The notes below the pieces were generated by a model. The model worked only from the letters and a program-made list of their open reading frames with translations, was not told the origin of the DNA and searched no databases. A stretch of 64,000 nucleotides of DNA, from positions 6,980,026-7,044,025 of the forward strand of contig CM043959.1 in NCBI GenBank assembly GCA_014529385.2, read 5' to 3'. Positions 10,700 through 22,330 of this stretch are shown here, piece after piece. A program made the translations under genes and the position numbers. Within the stretch, counting starts at the first letter, position 1, and each line of letters opens with the position of its first letter. Origin of the DNA: Adiantum capillus-veneris (Eukaryota; Streptophyta; Polypodiopsida; Polypodiales; Pteridaceae).

Positions 10700-12140
10700 G
10701 TGATACACAGAAGTAACTGCGTTCACCCTAGGCCGTCTAGACAATGCGTCTGCAGCCACATTCTTACTCCCAGCCGTATGGAGGATCTGGAAGTGAAACA
10801 TGGAAAAAAAGTTAGCCCATCTCATTTGCTTCTCAGATAATTTCCGTTGCGTAAGAAAATACCGCAAACTCTGGTGATTGGTTTTGGTCACAAAATCCGC
10901 TCCTAGAAGATAATGCTTCCAGGTAGACAAGGCGTGGATCACAGCCATAAGTTCCTTCTTGTAGATCGAGGCATGCAATTATGCATCCTTAAGTCGTCTA
11001 CTTTCATAAGCCACTGCATGGGCTTCTTGGTTAAGCACTGCACCGATGCAATCACATGAAGCATCGCAATGAACCTCGAATGGTTTCCTTAAGTCTGGCA
11101 CTATCAAAATAGGTCCATGGCTTAATAGATACTTTAGCCTACCAAAGGCACCTTGTTGTCTCGATCCCCACCTGAAAGGGATCTTTTTCCTTGTTAGTTC
11201 ATGAAGTGGTCCTGCTACTTGAGCAAAGCCTCGGATAAACCTTCGATAGTAAGAACACAATCCCAGAAAACTTCGTACATCATGTACCGTAGTGGGAGTT
11301 AGCCAATCTTGCACAACTTGGATCTTTGCGAGATCCATTTTCACTTGGTTGTGTGAGACTATATGGCCGAGATAGTGTATCTCAGTGAGGAAGAACTCAC
11401 TCTTCTTTGCATTCACATGCAACTCATGCTTTCGCAATTCTTGAAACACTATATTCAAGTGCTTCCGATGTTCCTCCTCGGTCTTTGAGAAGACGAGTAT
11501 GTCATCAAAGAACAATCCTGTGAAAGATCGGTGTGGGCTGAAAATTCGGTCCATCATTGGATTGAATGTGGCAGGAGCATTGGTCAAGCCAAACGGCATT
11601 ACCAAAAAGTCAAAGTCCAAAAGTTGTGTGAAAGGCAGTCTTATGGACATCTTCAAGGGCTATGCGTATCTGATGATACCCTCTTTTTAAGTCAATGCGA
11701 CTAAAGATGCTTGCTCCCTGCAGCTTATCGAGAATATCATCAATCCGGGGTATCGGAAAGCGATTCTTGATAGTGATCTTGTTTAGAGATCGATAATCTA
11801 TGCACATTCGAAACGTACCGTCTTTCTTCTGCACCAGTAGAACTGGAGAGCAGTAAGGCAAAGTACTTGGTCGTACTAAACCTTTTTCCAAAAGCTCGTT
11901 GACTTGCTTCAAAATTTCCTCTTGCTGAGCAAGACTAACCCGATAAGGGGGTACGTTTGGGGGAGAGCTACCTGGTACGAGATCAATGCGATGATCTTCC
12001 GGACGTTCCGGAGGTAGCTTGTCTGGTAGAGTATCCGTGAAACAATCTTTATACTTTTCAAGAAATTGAAAACTTTTAATTTCCAAACTAGAGAGCGAAC
12101 CCTCATTAGTTTTATCTCTTTCACGTGTGAAAATCAAGTA
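10700..12140 (-). mobile_element. Reverse transcriptase and RNase H of element C
   Basis: Clear RT blocks are present: [46 protein letters not shown] and FFDDILVFSKT (the YxDD-type box as FFDD), then LGHIVSHNQVKMD and VRSFLGLCSYYRRFI. RNase H follows (FEVHCDASCDCIGAVLNQ, then YKKELMAVIHALSTWKHYL and TKTNHQSLRYF). This is the standard chromovirus layout. It copies the element RNA to DNA in the particle. It is a fossil. Confidence 0.9.
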
Positions 12141-12432
12141 AGCAGAAACACACTTCTTTATTTTCTTCTTAATGGAGATATGTCTTACAATAGGGAATAG
12201 CCAATCCCCTGCATCACCAAAAATTTAATTTTCTTGCCCTCATGCTCAAAAGCGAGGGTCTTTTCTACATAATATGGGACAGGTTGCATATGGTAATGCC
12301 ATGGCATACCCAAGATGATATCACATCCTTCGATAGGTGCCATCAAAAAGCATTCATGGTCCTTGTATCACCAATCCGGATATTGAGTTGTCCTTGCACG
12401 GGAGTTGCATTGGTGGTCAACCCCTCAAATGC

Positions 12433-12636
12433 CTATCCGGAAGTGACTGGAGTTCCAAGCTGAGCCGGTGTAAGGCCCAAACGTTCTGCAGTTTCCAGTG
12501 AGATGAAGTTGTCCGTCGATCCAGGGTCGTAGAGGATCAACACCCGCTGGTTATTCACACATCCCCAGCCTTTAAGGACCTGGAGCTTCCCTTTCTCGGT
12601 TTCTGTATTCCCTTGCACATCAGGAATGGAATTCAA
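12433..12636 (-). mobile_element. Protease region of element C
   Basis: The segment reads VLILYDPGSTDNFISLETAE. The block YDPGSTDNFIS corresponds to the active-site loop of the retropepsin family, which has the usual form D-S/T-G. It sits between gag and RT as expected. It would cleave the polyprotein. Confidence 0.72.
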
Positions 12637-12639
12637 GCT

Positions 12640-13925
12640 CGGTGGAGTGGTTCCTTCTTCGATTGGTCCCTCTTCGAAAATGCTTGTTCCTGCCGTTGCT
12701 GCCGAACAGGGCAGTTGGGCTTTTTGCCTTGGTTGCCATGGTCATCATAGACCGCTCTTTGCCTTGCACGGTATGTGCTATGTTCCATCTGTCTGGGGGT
12801 ACCAGTGGAATGTAAATCCTCGGCAATGATTGCCGACTCCATCATCCGTTGAAGGGTGTCATGTGGGTACACCTTCATGCTCTTCCGAAGCGGTGGTTGA
12901 AGACCTGCTTCAAACTTTCGCATCTTTTCTTCGTCGGAAATATTCATAAAAGGCGTAACTTTTAGAAGAACCGACCAAAACTTGTCAACATAAGCCATGA
13001 CTTTTCTTGTTCGTCGGAAATCTTCATAAAAGGCGTAACTTTTCTTCTTTTCTTCGTTGGAAATCTTCATAAAAGGCGTAACTTTTAGAAGAACCGACCA
13101 AAACTTGTCAACATAAGCCGTGACTTTCTCTTGTTCCTTCTGGGCGAGCCAGTCCCATTCCTTCCGAATGTCCTTCTCGAAATCCGGTGGAAGAAATTGT
13201 TCATAGAATTCAGCTTTGAATTGAGCCCAGGTTCTGGCTTGAGTACCTTCCAGAATTTTGGCTAGCCACCAGTTGCTTGCAGTCTACTTGAGATGCATCC
13301 CAACATGACACAACTTGGATTTTTCTGTGAAGTTTCCGTTGGCAAAAGCAACTTCAAACTGCCTAATGAAAGACAGTGCCTTGGAGATATCTCTCTGTCC
13401 TATGTAGTTATCAAACTTCACATCCTTGTCACCGGATTTGAAAATCTGCATCTTGCGGTGACGTCTGCGGTTATCCCTCTTGAACTAAGGCTTCTCTTTA
13501 GTAGCATGTAAAGAAGTAGTAGGAGTTTTCTTCTTGGGAAAAGATTTAGATACTGTATGAGAAGTAGATGTAGTAGTATAATCAGGAGAGTGTGATGGAG
13601 AAGAGATAGAGATATCCTTGCTTTCATTAAGCAGAGAGAGTTCTTTTTCTTGGCCCTTGCTCTTAGAAGGCCGTTTGTCCTCATTCGGAGATCCCTTGTG
13701 CATTTCGGAACCTTTTTCCGCACCATCCACCTGCTGGTTGCTTCCATTAACAGGATTTTCCTGACGTCCATCGGCATCCGTTCCTTGTGGCTTCTTGATT
13801 CCGTCCAAAGCCTTTTGGACAGCCGGCACCGAAATGCATTGTTGCAATTCCGCGAGTTGGGCTCGCACTTGCTGAAGTTCGTCTTCAACGGTTCTTCCGT
13901 GGCTTATCATGGTTCTTCCCGTTCC
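12640..13925 (-). mobile_element. gag region of element C
   Basis: It begins MISHGRTVEDELQQVRAQLA (coiled-coil-like) near 13908. A low-complexity lysine/serine stretch follows, then a capsid-like region with YVDKFWSVLLKVTPFM and KMRKFEAGLQPPLRKSMKV, typical of plant gypsy gag. A ~90-bp stretch around 12940-13100 is present twice in tandem ('cttcataaaaggcgtaactt' recurs). It is a fossil. Confidence 0.8.
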
Positions 13926-13968
13926 TTCCCGGAATCGTCCTTCTTTGCAGAGAAAGAGAGGAATCGGA

Positions 13969-13980
13969 GCTTTGATACCA
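13969..13980 (-). other. Primer-binding site of element C (tRNA-iMet type)
   Basis: Read on the minus strand, TGGTATCAAAGC starts one base after the LTR. It differs by one base from TGGTATCAGAGC, which pairs with the 3' end of initiator methionine tRNA and is the common primer site of plant LTR retrotransposons. Its position marks 13982-15261 as the 5' LTR. Confidence 0.88.
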
Positions 13981-13981
13981 C

Positions 13982-15261
13982 TGTCACAAACGGGAGCGCA
14001 CACGAATAATCAACAAGATGAAAATAAATAATCTTTCAACTAAACAGAGTTGAGGGAGAAGCTCGACACAATATTTGGGACCAGAAGATGGGCTGGTCCC
14101 CCCCCCCCTTAAAGAGAATCCTTTATTAGGGAGAATCTTTTTACAAGCACAAGAGCCGGAGAAAACCCTTCCGTTCTAAATCTCTGACTCGATGGTCGTT
14201 CCTTCCCGTAAAGGGAAATCCGAGAGACAAGCTCTCAATCCTTTTTCCGTCTGTACTCGGAGTTGAGACTCCACAGACAATTTCCGAATTCCGTTCCCGG
14301 AATTCCCAAGCGTAGACCGAAGCCTTCTCGCTTCTCCTTCGCGATGAAGTACCTGCAAACACACACACAAACACGTGACAACAATTCGTATGGCGAATCC
14401 ACAATAGATACCTATCGCTCTTGCGTGGGAAAAGCGACTTCCGTGCTTCGTAGTCTTGTGATCTCTTGCGTTATCTGACGGCAGAGTCTTCTCTTGCTGG
14501 CGTTGGTAACTCCCCTTTTAGTGAGGGCATGTGGTGCTTTTATAGCTCCTTGTCCACGGCACGAATAGTTGCTCGCGTAGAGATCATGGCCGTTTTTTTT
14601 TTTTTTTTGCGTTGTTCTACCCGAAATAGGGAGAGAGAATTCGTTGGCTGGTTTTGTTGCTTTATTTTCTAAGTGGCTGCCCACTTATTAAGTGGGCGGC
14701 CGGCATATTTTAAAATTCGTATGAACCTGCTCAAAAACTCAATAAAACCTTATAAGTTAAAAACAATGCCTTTCACAACACTTCCCAAGCGTCCCTGGAT
14801 GCAACCACATGCACGAATGCAATACAAACATAGATTCCTCGCGGGAAAGCATCTGCTCTTCCCCGAAAACTCGTTAAAATATTCCGCTTTTTAAGAAAAG
14901 CTTCTCAGAACCCATCTTTATTGTTGTGCTTGCGTCTTTACGTGTATTCCTCTTTCCAGTTCGGGTTTCCTGCCAGACCCACGAGATATTCCCTTTTCGA
15001 TGCTCCCGTCACCCCATCACGTGACGCATTAGGAATATTCGTTTCCCGGTCCCTCCCACCGAACTAACGGTAAAACCACTACGCGATGCTTAATGTTACC
15101 CATCATATGACGCATCAGAGTTTTCCATTCCTGATGGCTTTTGATAATTCCAGTAGATCTACAGTTCCTAACCTTACGGTTCAAGTGCACATCTTTAAAT
15201 ATCCTAATTTCAATAAAAAGAAATTACTCGAGAAAATAAGAAAATAGTCCATTTAGCAACA
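13982..15261 (-). repeat. 5' LTR of element C
   Basis: This 1280-bp copy pairs with 7941-9240. It runs from TGTCACAAACGGGAGCG to TTTAGCAACA on the plus strand and is followed by the GGGGT duplication at 15262-15266. The primer site at 13969-13980 adjoins its inner end. Confidence 0.92.
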
Positions 15262-15266
15262 GGGGT
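15262..15266. repeat. Target-site duplication of element C (right copy)
   Basis: GGGGT follows the LTR end at 15261 and matches 7936-7940. The coding sequence of element B resumes immediately after it. Confidence 0.9.
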
Positions 15267-15940
15267 GGTCATTGAGGAAATTCCAGATGAGCCGGTAAAA
15301 CCAATCAGTCCTAAAGGTAGCAAATGGGCTCAACAGAGAGAGGTGTGGAAGGCGAAGGGTAAAGAAAAGGTGGTTGATGAATGGCAGGAGCATAGAGAAT
15401 TGGCAGCGAAACTCACAGAGGATTTATCCAAGAAGCTGCCAGAGCAGCTAGAGAGTTCTGATGCTCAGGTCATTCAGCAGATACTAGCCCAGTCTTCTGA
15501 AAAAGCACAACCAGATCTGTCAGGATCTGGGATTCCTGAAACCATGTTGGCTGCAGTTCAGGGATTGATGGAAGAATTAAGGACTGATAGAAGAGCTAAA
15601 GGCACCGAAACAAAGGAATGGTATTGTGCGGAAGTTTCTAATTCTTCAAGTTCTAATAACAACTCTGATCATGCGAGGGAGGAAATTCATGTCAAAATTT
15701 TGGCTGTAGTTCAGGGACTGATGGAAGAATTAAGGACTGATAGAAGAGCTGAAGGCACTGGAACAAAGAAATGGTACTATGCGGAAGTTTCTGATTCTTC
15801 AAGTTCTAATAACAACTCTGATCATGAGAGGGAGGAAATTCATGTCAAAATTTGTGACAGAATTCAGAAACTCACAGTTGACCTAGATGACATTAGAAAA
15901 ACTTTGCCTGAAGCAGCAAAATTCATCAAACAATGAAGGA
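15267..15940 (+). mobile_element. gag-protease linker region of element B
   Basis: This is an open, charged, low-complexity region (EEIPDEPVKPISPKGSKWAQ) downstream of the point where element C split gag. It contains an in-frame 51-codon tandem duplication at 15547-15852. No enzymatic motif is visible. Position suggests it joins gag to protease. Confidence 0.7.
15547..15852 (+). repeat. 153-bp in-frame tandem duplication in element B
   Basis: Two adjacent 153-bp units (15547-15699 and 15700-15852) are nearly identical. Each encodes 51 residues beginning LAAVQGLMEELRTDRRA (LAVVQGLMEELRTDRRA in the second). The length is a multiple of three, so the frame is kept. The few differences suggest a duplication younger than the element family but older than the last activity of this copy. 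Confidence 0.92.
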
Positions 15941-15949
15941 AGGCTGAGG

Positions 15950-16555
15950 TGGAGGCAAGAGAAGTTGACTTGGCCGCTGTCAGAGATGATGAAGTGTCGG
16001 TGATCCAAGTAGTTTACAAGGTTAGAAAAAAATGGGAGCCACTATTTGGTGTCATACTGGACGGAGGAACATGAGTAAATATCCTGGGGACACACCTTCA
16101 ACAAAGAATGGGTATCACAAACCTGAAATCAGCACCTTTCAAAGTTTGAAAGGCAAATCATCGAGTGGTGCAGGCAACAAGAATGATAGAAATTTTGCAG
16201 ATAAGAGTAGTTAAAGAAAAGTTCAAAACTAGCTTCCTAGTACTATATGTGCAAGGTGCATATGGAATGCTACTGGGACGCCCGTGGTTGCGAGCAGCGG
16301 AAGCTGTTCACGACTATGCTAATCAGACTCTAACAATACAAGGTTCCAGTAACAGAATTCAGCTTCAGATAGACAAGACTAGGAGCCGGCGAAAGGAGCT
16401 GTGTTTAGAAGAGCTTTACCAGAAGTATAAGGTGAAGAAAATTGAGAGGATGTTAGCGGCAATGAATATTTTTACACTAGCTGAAATAGACCTCAACGCA
16501 GTCTTATTGGACAAAGATCAGCCTGAAAAGCAAAAGAGGCAATTTCTAAATTAGT
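15950..16555 (+). mobile_element. Protease region of element B
   Basis: It contains 'VILDGG' (active-site-like loop) and, downstream, TSFLVLYVQGAYGMLLGRPW, where the 'LLGRPWL' block is the typical second conserved motif of retropepsin in plant gypsy elements. It lies between the gag linker and RT. It is a fossil. Confidence 0.75.
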
Positions 16556-18010
16556 TCACTGAACTGAATTCTGGGCAATGACCAGTTCAGCTAACTGAAA
16601 GATCAGAAGACCCAGTTGATTCCAATATACCAGTGGCTTCTGAACAAGAATATTCTGTAGACGACACTGAAATTCATAATAGTGGTTCAAAGCTTAGAGG
16701 ACTGTCTTGGAATTATGCTGAGGAGTCAACCAAACGAAAAGGTGGTGGGCCTAACTGGTTGCTTCCAAATGATCAGGAAGAGGAATGGAATCTGGGTTCA
16801 GAGGAAAATCCTAAAATGATCAAAGTCAACAAGCATCTGAATCCAGTGATGAAAGAAAAGGTTTGACACATGTTTCAGCACTACAAAGATGTGTTCACAT
16901 GGGAACATACTGATCTCAAGGGAGTACATCCAGAGCTATGTCAACATCGAATACCATTGAAACCAGGTGCCAGACCAGTACGGTTGCAAAGGTACATAAT
17001 GAATCCCATTTATGCCAACAATTTGAAGGAAGAGATTGATAACCTTCTAAAAGCTGGATTCATTACTGAAATAGCCAGTAGTAATTGGTTATTTCCCATT
17101 GTGGTGGTACCTAAGAAGAATGGAAAGCTTTGAGTCTGTGTGGATTATCGGAAGCTGAATTTTGAAACCATCAAGGATCCATTTCCCTTACCCTTACCCT
17201 TTACGGACATGTTGCTTGATGACATTACAGGTTACGAGATGTATAGATTTATGGATGGTTATAGTGGCTATAACCAATTACAGATTTCTCTTGAGGACCA
17301 GAGTAAAACAACCTTTATTACTGAGTGGGGAGCATTCATGTATCTGGTGATGCCATTTGGTCTTTGCAACGCTCCAGCGACTTTTCAATGGTGTATGATG
17401 GAAATATTTAGTGAATTTCTCCACCGATTCCTTGCTATCTTCATGGATAACTTCACTGTATATTCAACAGAGGAGAAGCATTTACTTTTTCTAGAAATGG
17501 TTTTCCAGCACTGTTAGGAAAAGGGATCTGTTTGAACCCATTCAAATCTGTTTTCTTGGTCTAGAAAGGACAGCTACTGGGACATCTAGTGTCCAGGAAT
17601 GGTATAGAAATGGCCAATGACAAGATTCAGTGTGTCCAACAGGCCAAGGCTCCTTGCAATGCATCAGAGTTAAGTTCTTTCTTGGGATATATCAATTTTT
17701 ATAGAAGATTGTGCACAAGTTTGCTTCCCAGGAATTAGCTTTGTATGAACTCACGAAGAAGACCAGCAAGTTCAGTTGGACTGCTGAATGTGAGGAAACT
17801 TTTAGAGTCTAAAGAATGCTAGTATCAGCAAGCCAATACTTCGACAATCGAATTTGGATGTCATTTTTCATGTACATGTAGATGCTTCAGTACTGGCGAT
17901 GGGAGCAATATTGGCTCAGCCAGAAGGCGTAACTGATTATCCATTATATTTTTCCAGTTAAAGATTCAGTCAAGCTGAACAAGGGTATACCACTACTGAA
18001 GACAAGCCTT
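16556..18010 (+). mobile_element. Reverse transcriptase and RNase H region of element B
   Basis: RT landmarks are HRIPLKPGARPVRLQRY, FPIVVVPKKNGK, VDYRKLN, GYSGYNQLQISLEDQ and VMPFGLCNAPATFQ, followed by FMDNFTVYS in place of the usual catalytic box. These forms match the Tat/Athila lineage. A thumb and RNase H-like remnant follows up to about 18000 (a 'VHVDASVLAMGAILAQ'-like stretch). It is broken. Confidence 0.82.
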
Positions 18011-18014
18011 AGGA

Positions 18015-18900
18015 ATGGTTTTCAGCGCTACCAAATTTAGACACAATTTGGTAGTGAACGAGCTAGTGGATGCAGAACTATTTCAGATAACAGGTGAAGA
18101 AACAATTGATCCGGAGATGTATGATGTCTATCAGTTTCCTTCTAAGGGAGAATTTTTAGAAAACTGGATGGAGAATAAGAAGAAGGTGCTCATTGTTAAG
18201 AGTCTGATGTTCACCATCATTGGCGGAGCACTTTACAAACTAGGAATAGATGGAGTTCTTAGAAGATGTGTACTTATGAAAGGCAAAATGCAAGTAATTT
18301 CAAAGGCACATAATGGGGATCCTGGAGAACATTTCTCTACTGATATTACTTACAAGAAAATTTTGCAGGCAGGTTTATGGTGGCAAACTTTAATAGCTGA
18401 TGTTAGAAGATTTTGTAAAACATGTGATATATATCAGAGGATGGGCAGGCCCACAGCAGCAAATATGACTCCTTCAACTCCAATCCAGTCGTTGAGTGTA
18501 TTTATGAAATGGGGTCTGTATTTTATGGGTCCATTCAAGAAAATTACTCCAAGTAAGAATAGGTATATATTGATGGCCACTTGTTATGTGACCAAATGCG
18601 TAGAAGCTAGGGCTCTTCCAGAAAACACTGCGAAGTCCACAGCTGTGTTCTTATTTGAAAATATTGTTTGCCGACATGGATGTCTTGTGGAGATTGTGTT
18701 TGACCAGGGACCACACTTTATAAGTGACACTATGGACATTCTCATGGAAATGATTTCAGTAAAGCATCGAAGATCAACACCATATTATCCTAGATGCAGT
18801 GGGCAAGTTGAAAGGAGCAATAAGACTGTCAAAACTATTCTCACTAAGATTGTGCAGAAGAGCCACATCAGTGGGATTTGAAACTACAAACTACTCTCTG
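18015..18900 (+). mobile_element. Integrase region of element B
   Basis: The zinc-binding half reads HNGDPGEHFSTDITYKKILQ, then CKTCDIYQRMGRPTAAN. The core includes WGLYFMGPFK, YILMATCYVTKCVEA and FDQGPHFIS, followed by HRRSTPYYPRCSGQVERSNK, the usual order for gypsy integrase. It is a fossil. Confidence 0.85.
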
Positions 18901-18950
18901 GGCATATCGAACAGCCTATAAGGTCACCACTGGACTAACACCAATTTAGA

Positions 18951-20140
18951 ATGGTGTATGGCACTGAATCTGTCGTACCCATGGAATTTGCAATACCCAG
19001 TCTCAGGATGGCGGTAGAGTATGGATTGGATTTTAATCACAATTTGAAGAAGACACTGGAGGAGTTAACACAACTGGATGAGTTAAGACAGAGGGCTATG
19101 CTAGAACAGGAAATTGTTCAGCAACAAAGAAGGAAACACCGGCATGATAGACGAATCAAAGTCAGGGAGTTTCAGAAAGGAGATTTGGTTATGTTGTATC
19201 AATCAAAACTGAGTCCTAAGAAACCAAACTTAAAGATAGCTTGGGCTGGTCCATATGAAGTTGATTGGGTGTTTTCCAATGGCACAGTAAGATTGAAAGA
19301 TTTCTCTGGATTACTGCTGCCAAGAGTTTATAATGGGGCCAAAATCAAGCTATACTATTCCAATGACAAATAGACTTCCAGGGATGAGGATATTGGTATT
19401 CTGGCAGCCGAAAACCAGGAAAATTTAGAATCAGTTATTCTAAGCTTGTTTCATGTACAGCGAGTACCAGAGCAAGTCAAAGAGGTAGCTCAAGGGTTAG
19501 AAAAGTTCCAGTACGACAAAAGTGTGTCAGTAGCAGAATTTGTAAAGTGTCAGAACCAGTATCAGTTTTTATGGGAAAAAGGGCCAGTTGGACCATCAGT
19601 AGTAATCATTTCAACGAACATGGAGACTATTAGCCAATGCATGTATGCCACGTTATTTGCGGTGCACAAGACTCTAGGAACGGTAAGTAGTGGAGCTTTT
19701 ATGGCACGAAAGCGTATAAAAATAAGGCGAGTAAGCATTTTTCCTCATAAATCCCCGTGCGATGTTTGCCTGCTGTCACACATTCACCATTTCCAAGCTC
19801 CGAAGCCTCATCTCTGCAACCACAAACTTCTTCATCGGAAGCAACAGTTGATTATTGTTTGTCTCTACCCAACACACCTGGATACGGATTTGAATATTCG
19901 GGTAAGTCTTCTTCTTCTTCCACAGAGGCATCGTCTTCACCTTGTATGGGCCGAAAAAAATGTCGGATAAGATACACGACACTATAAAAGAGACTCAAGC
20001 ACTTATCACCTCTATCAAAGCCTCCTTACCACTCATTCCCCATAGTAAGATACACCGGTATGTGTTTACTGAGCAAGCAGAAGCATTGCTACGACTGTGG
20101 GAGTTGCATGTGGTGGTGAAAGCCACAAGAATAGAGTTTG
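18951..20140 (+). mobile_element. Post-integrase region of element B, first part
   Basis: The first ~140 codons look like the integrase C-terminal region (FQKGDLVMLYQSKL, then WAGPYEVDWVFSNGTVRLKD). After about 19446 the sequence matches nothing I recognise. It is cut at 20140 by the family A block and continues at 37006. Athila-type elements often have an extra ORF after integrase, which fits the position. Confidence 0.65.
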
Positions 20141-20635
20141 TGTCACAAAGTGATGACGTGGCGGATAGCAAAAACCCTAATTTCTGCCAAAAACCCTAAT
20201 TTTCGGAAATCGCGGAGGCTATTAAATTTTATTTTATTTTTTGAAAAATGATGAGCGACGCGAATTTTGCTTTTTTTATAAAAAAAGAGAAAAAGACTCT
20301 CTAAGAGAGAGAGAACTGATGCTTTTTATTTTAAAAGCTTTTGGGGCTCTGCTTTTGGGCATCTCCTGTAATCTTTAAATTAGTGGTGAGGGCCTCACTA
20401 CTCAGAGCATCTGGACGCAGAGTTTGAGAGTGAAACCCTAACCACTCTCTTGTACTTTGATCTGATTAATATAAAAAGAAATACCGAAAGGGGCGCCAGT
20501 CTTTGGGGTCAATATCTCTAGGCACGGAACTCCGCCGGGCCAGTGTAAATCTATTGTGATCCGTGAATTGTTTTGAAGTGGTTATTTGGTGTTGTCGCGG
20601 TTGATTCTTGACTTGGAGTGTCCAAGTCTGTTTCA
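20141..20635 (+). repeat. 5' LTR of A2
   Basis: It runs from TGTCACAAAGTGATGACG to 'caagtctgtttca', 495 bp, ending two bases before a primer-binding site. It is related to 5436-5758 plus 39956-40256 and to 28035-28540. An (A)-rich and GA-rich middle makes the copies differ in length. Confidence 0.85.
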
Positions 20636-20636
20636 G

Positions 20637-20650
20637 TGGTATCAGAGCAC
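20637..20650 (+). other. Primer-binding site of A2 (tRNA-iMet type)
   Basis: TGGTATCAGAGCAC lies just inside the 5' LTR. Its first twelve bases match the standard initiator-methionine tRNA primer site of plant LTR retrotransposons exactly. This fixes the plus orientation of the family. Confidence 0.93.
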
Positions 20651-20707
20651 GACCGATTTCTCTTCTACGGGAAATCCGATCCCCGAATTTTTTTTTCCGC
20701 GGCACCT

Positions 20708-22330
20708 ATGGCTTCAGGCAATGATCAGTCGACTCCCTCTGCATCTGGAGATGCGGGCAGGGATCACAACGAAGATTTCAACAGAGAGTATGGCCCGCCT
20801 TGGCCTACTTAGGCGGAGTGGCGAGAGATGGAGCGTCGTCAATTGATTGGCGATGCAACAAAGATGATGCTCAATTTTGCCAAGGACCCGAAGATGGCAA
20901 AATATATGAACCAGACGTCTTTCGAAGAGGTACAGATGGAGTGGCAAAGAACCACAACACCACTCCCGAAACCCGCTCTCCAGAAACCTTCTGCCTCCAA
21001 GAAAATATACGGAGAAGGAACTGGAGAACGTGGTTGATGCACAGCTTGCTCAGCTTTTTGACGTGCAAAAGAAAGGGAAAAAAACACAGCAAAAAGCAGA
21101 AGAAAGACACTGACTTCCCGGGATATTTGGGTCGTCGGTCAACATTTGACAAGGCAAAGAAACAGAAGAAGCGTGTTCGATTTGAAGGAGTACCCAGTTC
21201 TTCTTCTTCTGATAGTTCTTCTAGCTCCTCGGATTTGAGCAGCGAAGACAGAAAAGGTAAAAAGCGAAGCAAGAAACAAAGCTTCAGAAAGGGCAAGAAA
21301 AAGGCAAAGAAGGCTACATCTCGCCCAGAGACTGACAGTTCTACTGAGGACTCGTGTACAGATAGCTCGTGGACTCGTGTACTAACAATTCTACTCAGGA
21401 CTCGTGTACAGACAGCTCAGATTCTAATCACGGAAACTTTTATGCGAACAAGAAGATTTTTTTTTTTACAAAGCTAACCAGTATGACTTTCTCGAAGATA
21501 AAAGCAAGAAAGTCCGAGAGTTTAAGGAAAGTGGCCACTCGATCAAGTTTGATACTTTTTCAGGATACTCAGATGCTTCGAGGGCTTTATCTTTTATACA
21601 GCAGTTTGACATCGCTTTCGCGGGAGGACGCTATTCAGAGCACTCCATAATTCGGAGAGCTGCCTCTTACTTTAAGGCGAATGCTCGTACTTGGTGGTCC
21701 ACGCTTCTTTTAAACAGGATTGCGCAAGTTAAATGGCTGAAATTTAAGAAGCTTTTTATTCCTTCTTGGTTGACACAAGAATATGAACGAGATATACGAG
21801 CTGCTTGGAACCATCTTCGTATGACCAAGAAAGACACAATCAATGCTTATTGTGAAAGATTCTGGAGCTCTTTTCTACGCGCCTCTTCATTCAAGAAGAT
21901 CTCATTCAGAGAACAGATTGAGTGGTTTACCTTGGGTCTACCTACAGAGATCCGAGATCACTGCTTAAAACAGAAGTCAGCTTCTATTCAGGAGTTGATG
22001 AGTCATGCGAAGCGGGGCTTTGCAATTCACTCTGGAAGTCTTACCTACCCCACAGATGAGGTCACGACACAACGAACCGGACAGACTTCTGGGAATGAAA
22101 GTAGAAAGAGAAAGAGCAACCCAGAGAAAAAGGATGCACAACCCAAGCTTACTCCTGAGGATGGATCTCGCTTCATCAGAGAGGGGAAGTGCTTTGGATG
22201 CGGCGAACATGGACATATCTCAGCGAAGTGCCCTAAAAAGGCACAGAAAGAACAGAATGATAAAGACGACGACAGGTCTAAGAGTTCGAGAGCAGCTGAG
22301 GAATGTGGCAGAAAAGGCAGATAGAAAAGC
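20708..22330 (+). mobile_element. gag region of A2
   Basis: A gag start is likely at 20708 (MASGNDQSTPSASGDAGRDH). A lysine/serine-rich region, a capsid-like domain (AWNHLRMTKKDTINAYCERF, FTLGLPTEIRDHCL) and one CCHC zinc knuckle, CFGCGEHGHISAKC, near 22195 follow. This is the best reference for the decayed gag copies in the chimeric tandem units. It is a fossil. Confidence 0.82.

Larger units (their letters stand above)
7941..15261 (-). mobile_element. Element C: Ty3/gypsy chromovirus fossil nested in element B
   Basis: It is complete in outline: LTRs 7941-9240 and 13982-15261, a GGGGT target duplication, a tRNA-iMet-like primer site next to the right LTR, and gag, protease, RT, RNase H, integrase and a chromodomain-like tail in that order on the minus strand. 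Over the first ~270 bp the LTRs differ at about ten positions, near 4%, so it is younger than its host element, perhaps one to a few million years (inferred from generic plant rates). It is broken, with about five interruptions. The LTRs carry C homopolymers of 16 and about 11 bases on the plus strand. Confidence 0.93.

Noticed and set aside
13650-14009. 119-codon plus-strand ORF over the start of element C gag
   Set aside because: It is the shadow of the minus-strand gag and the LTR edge. It has no independent similarity.
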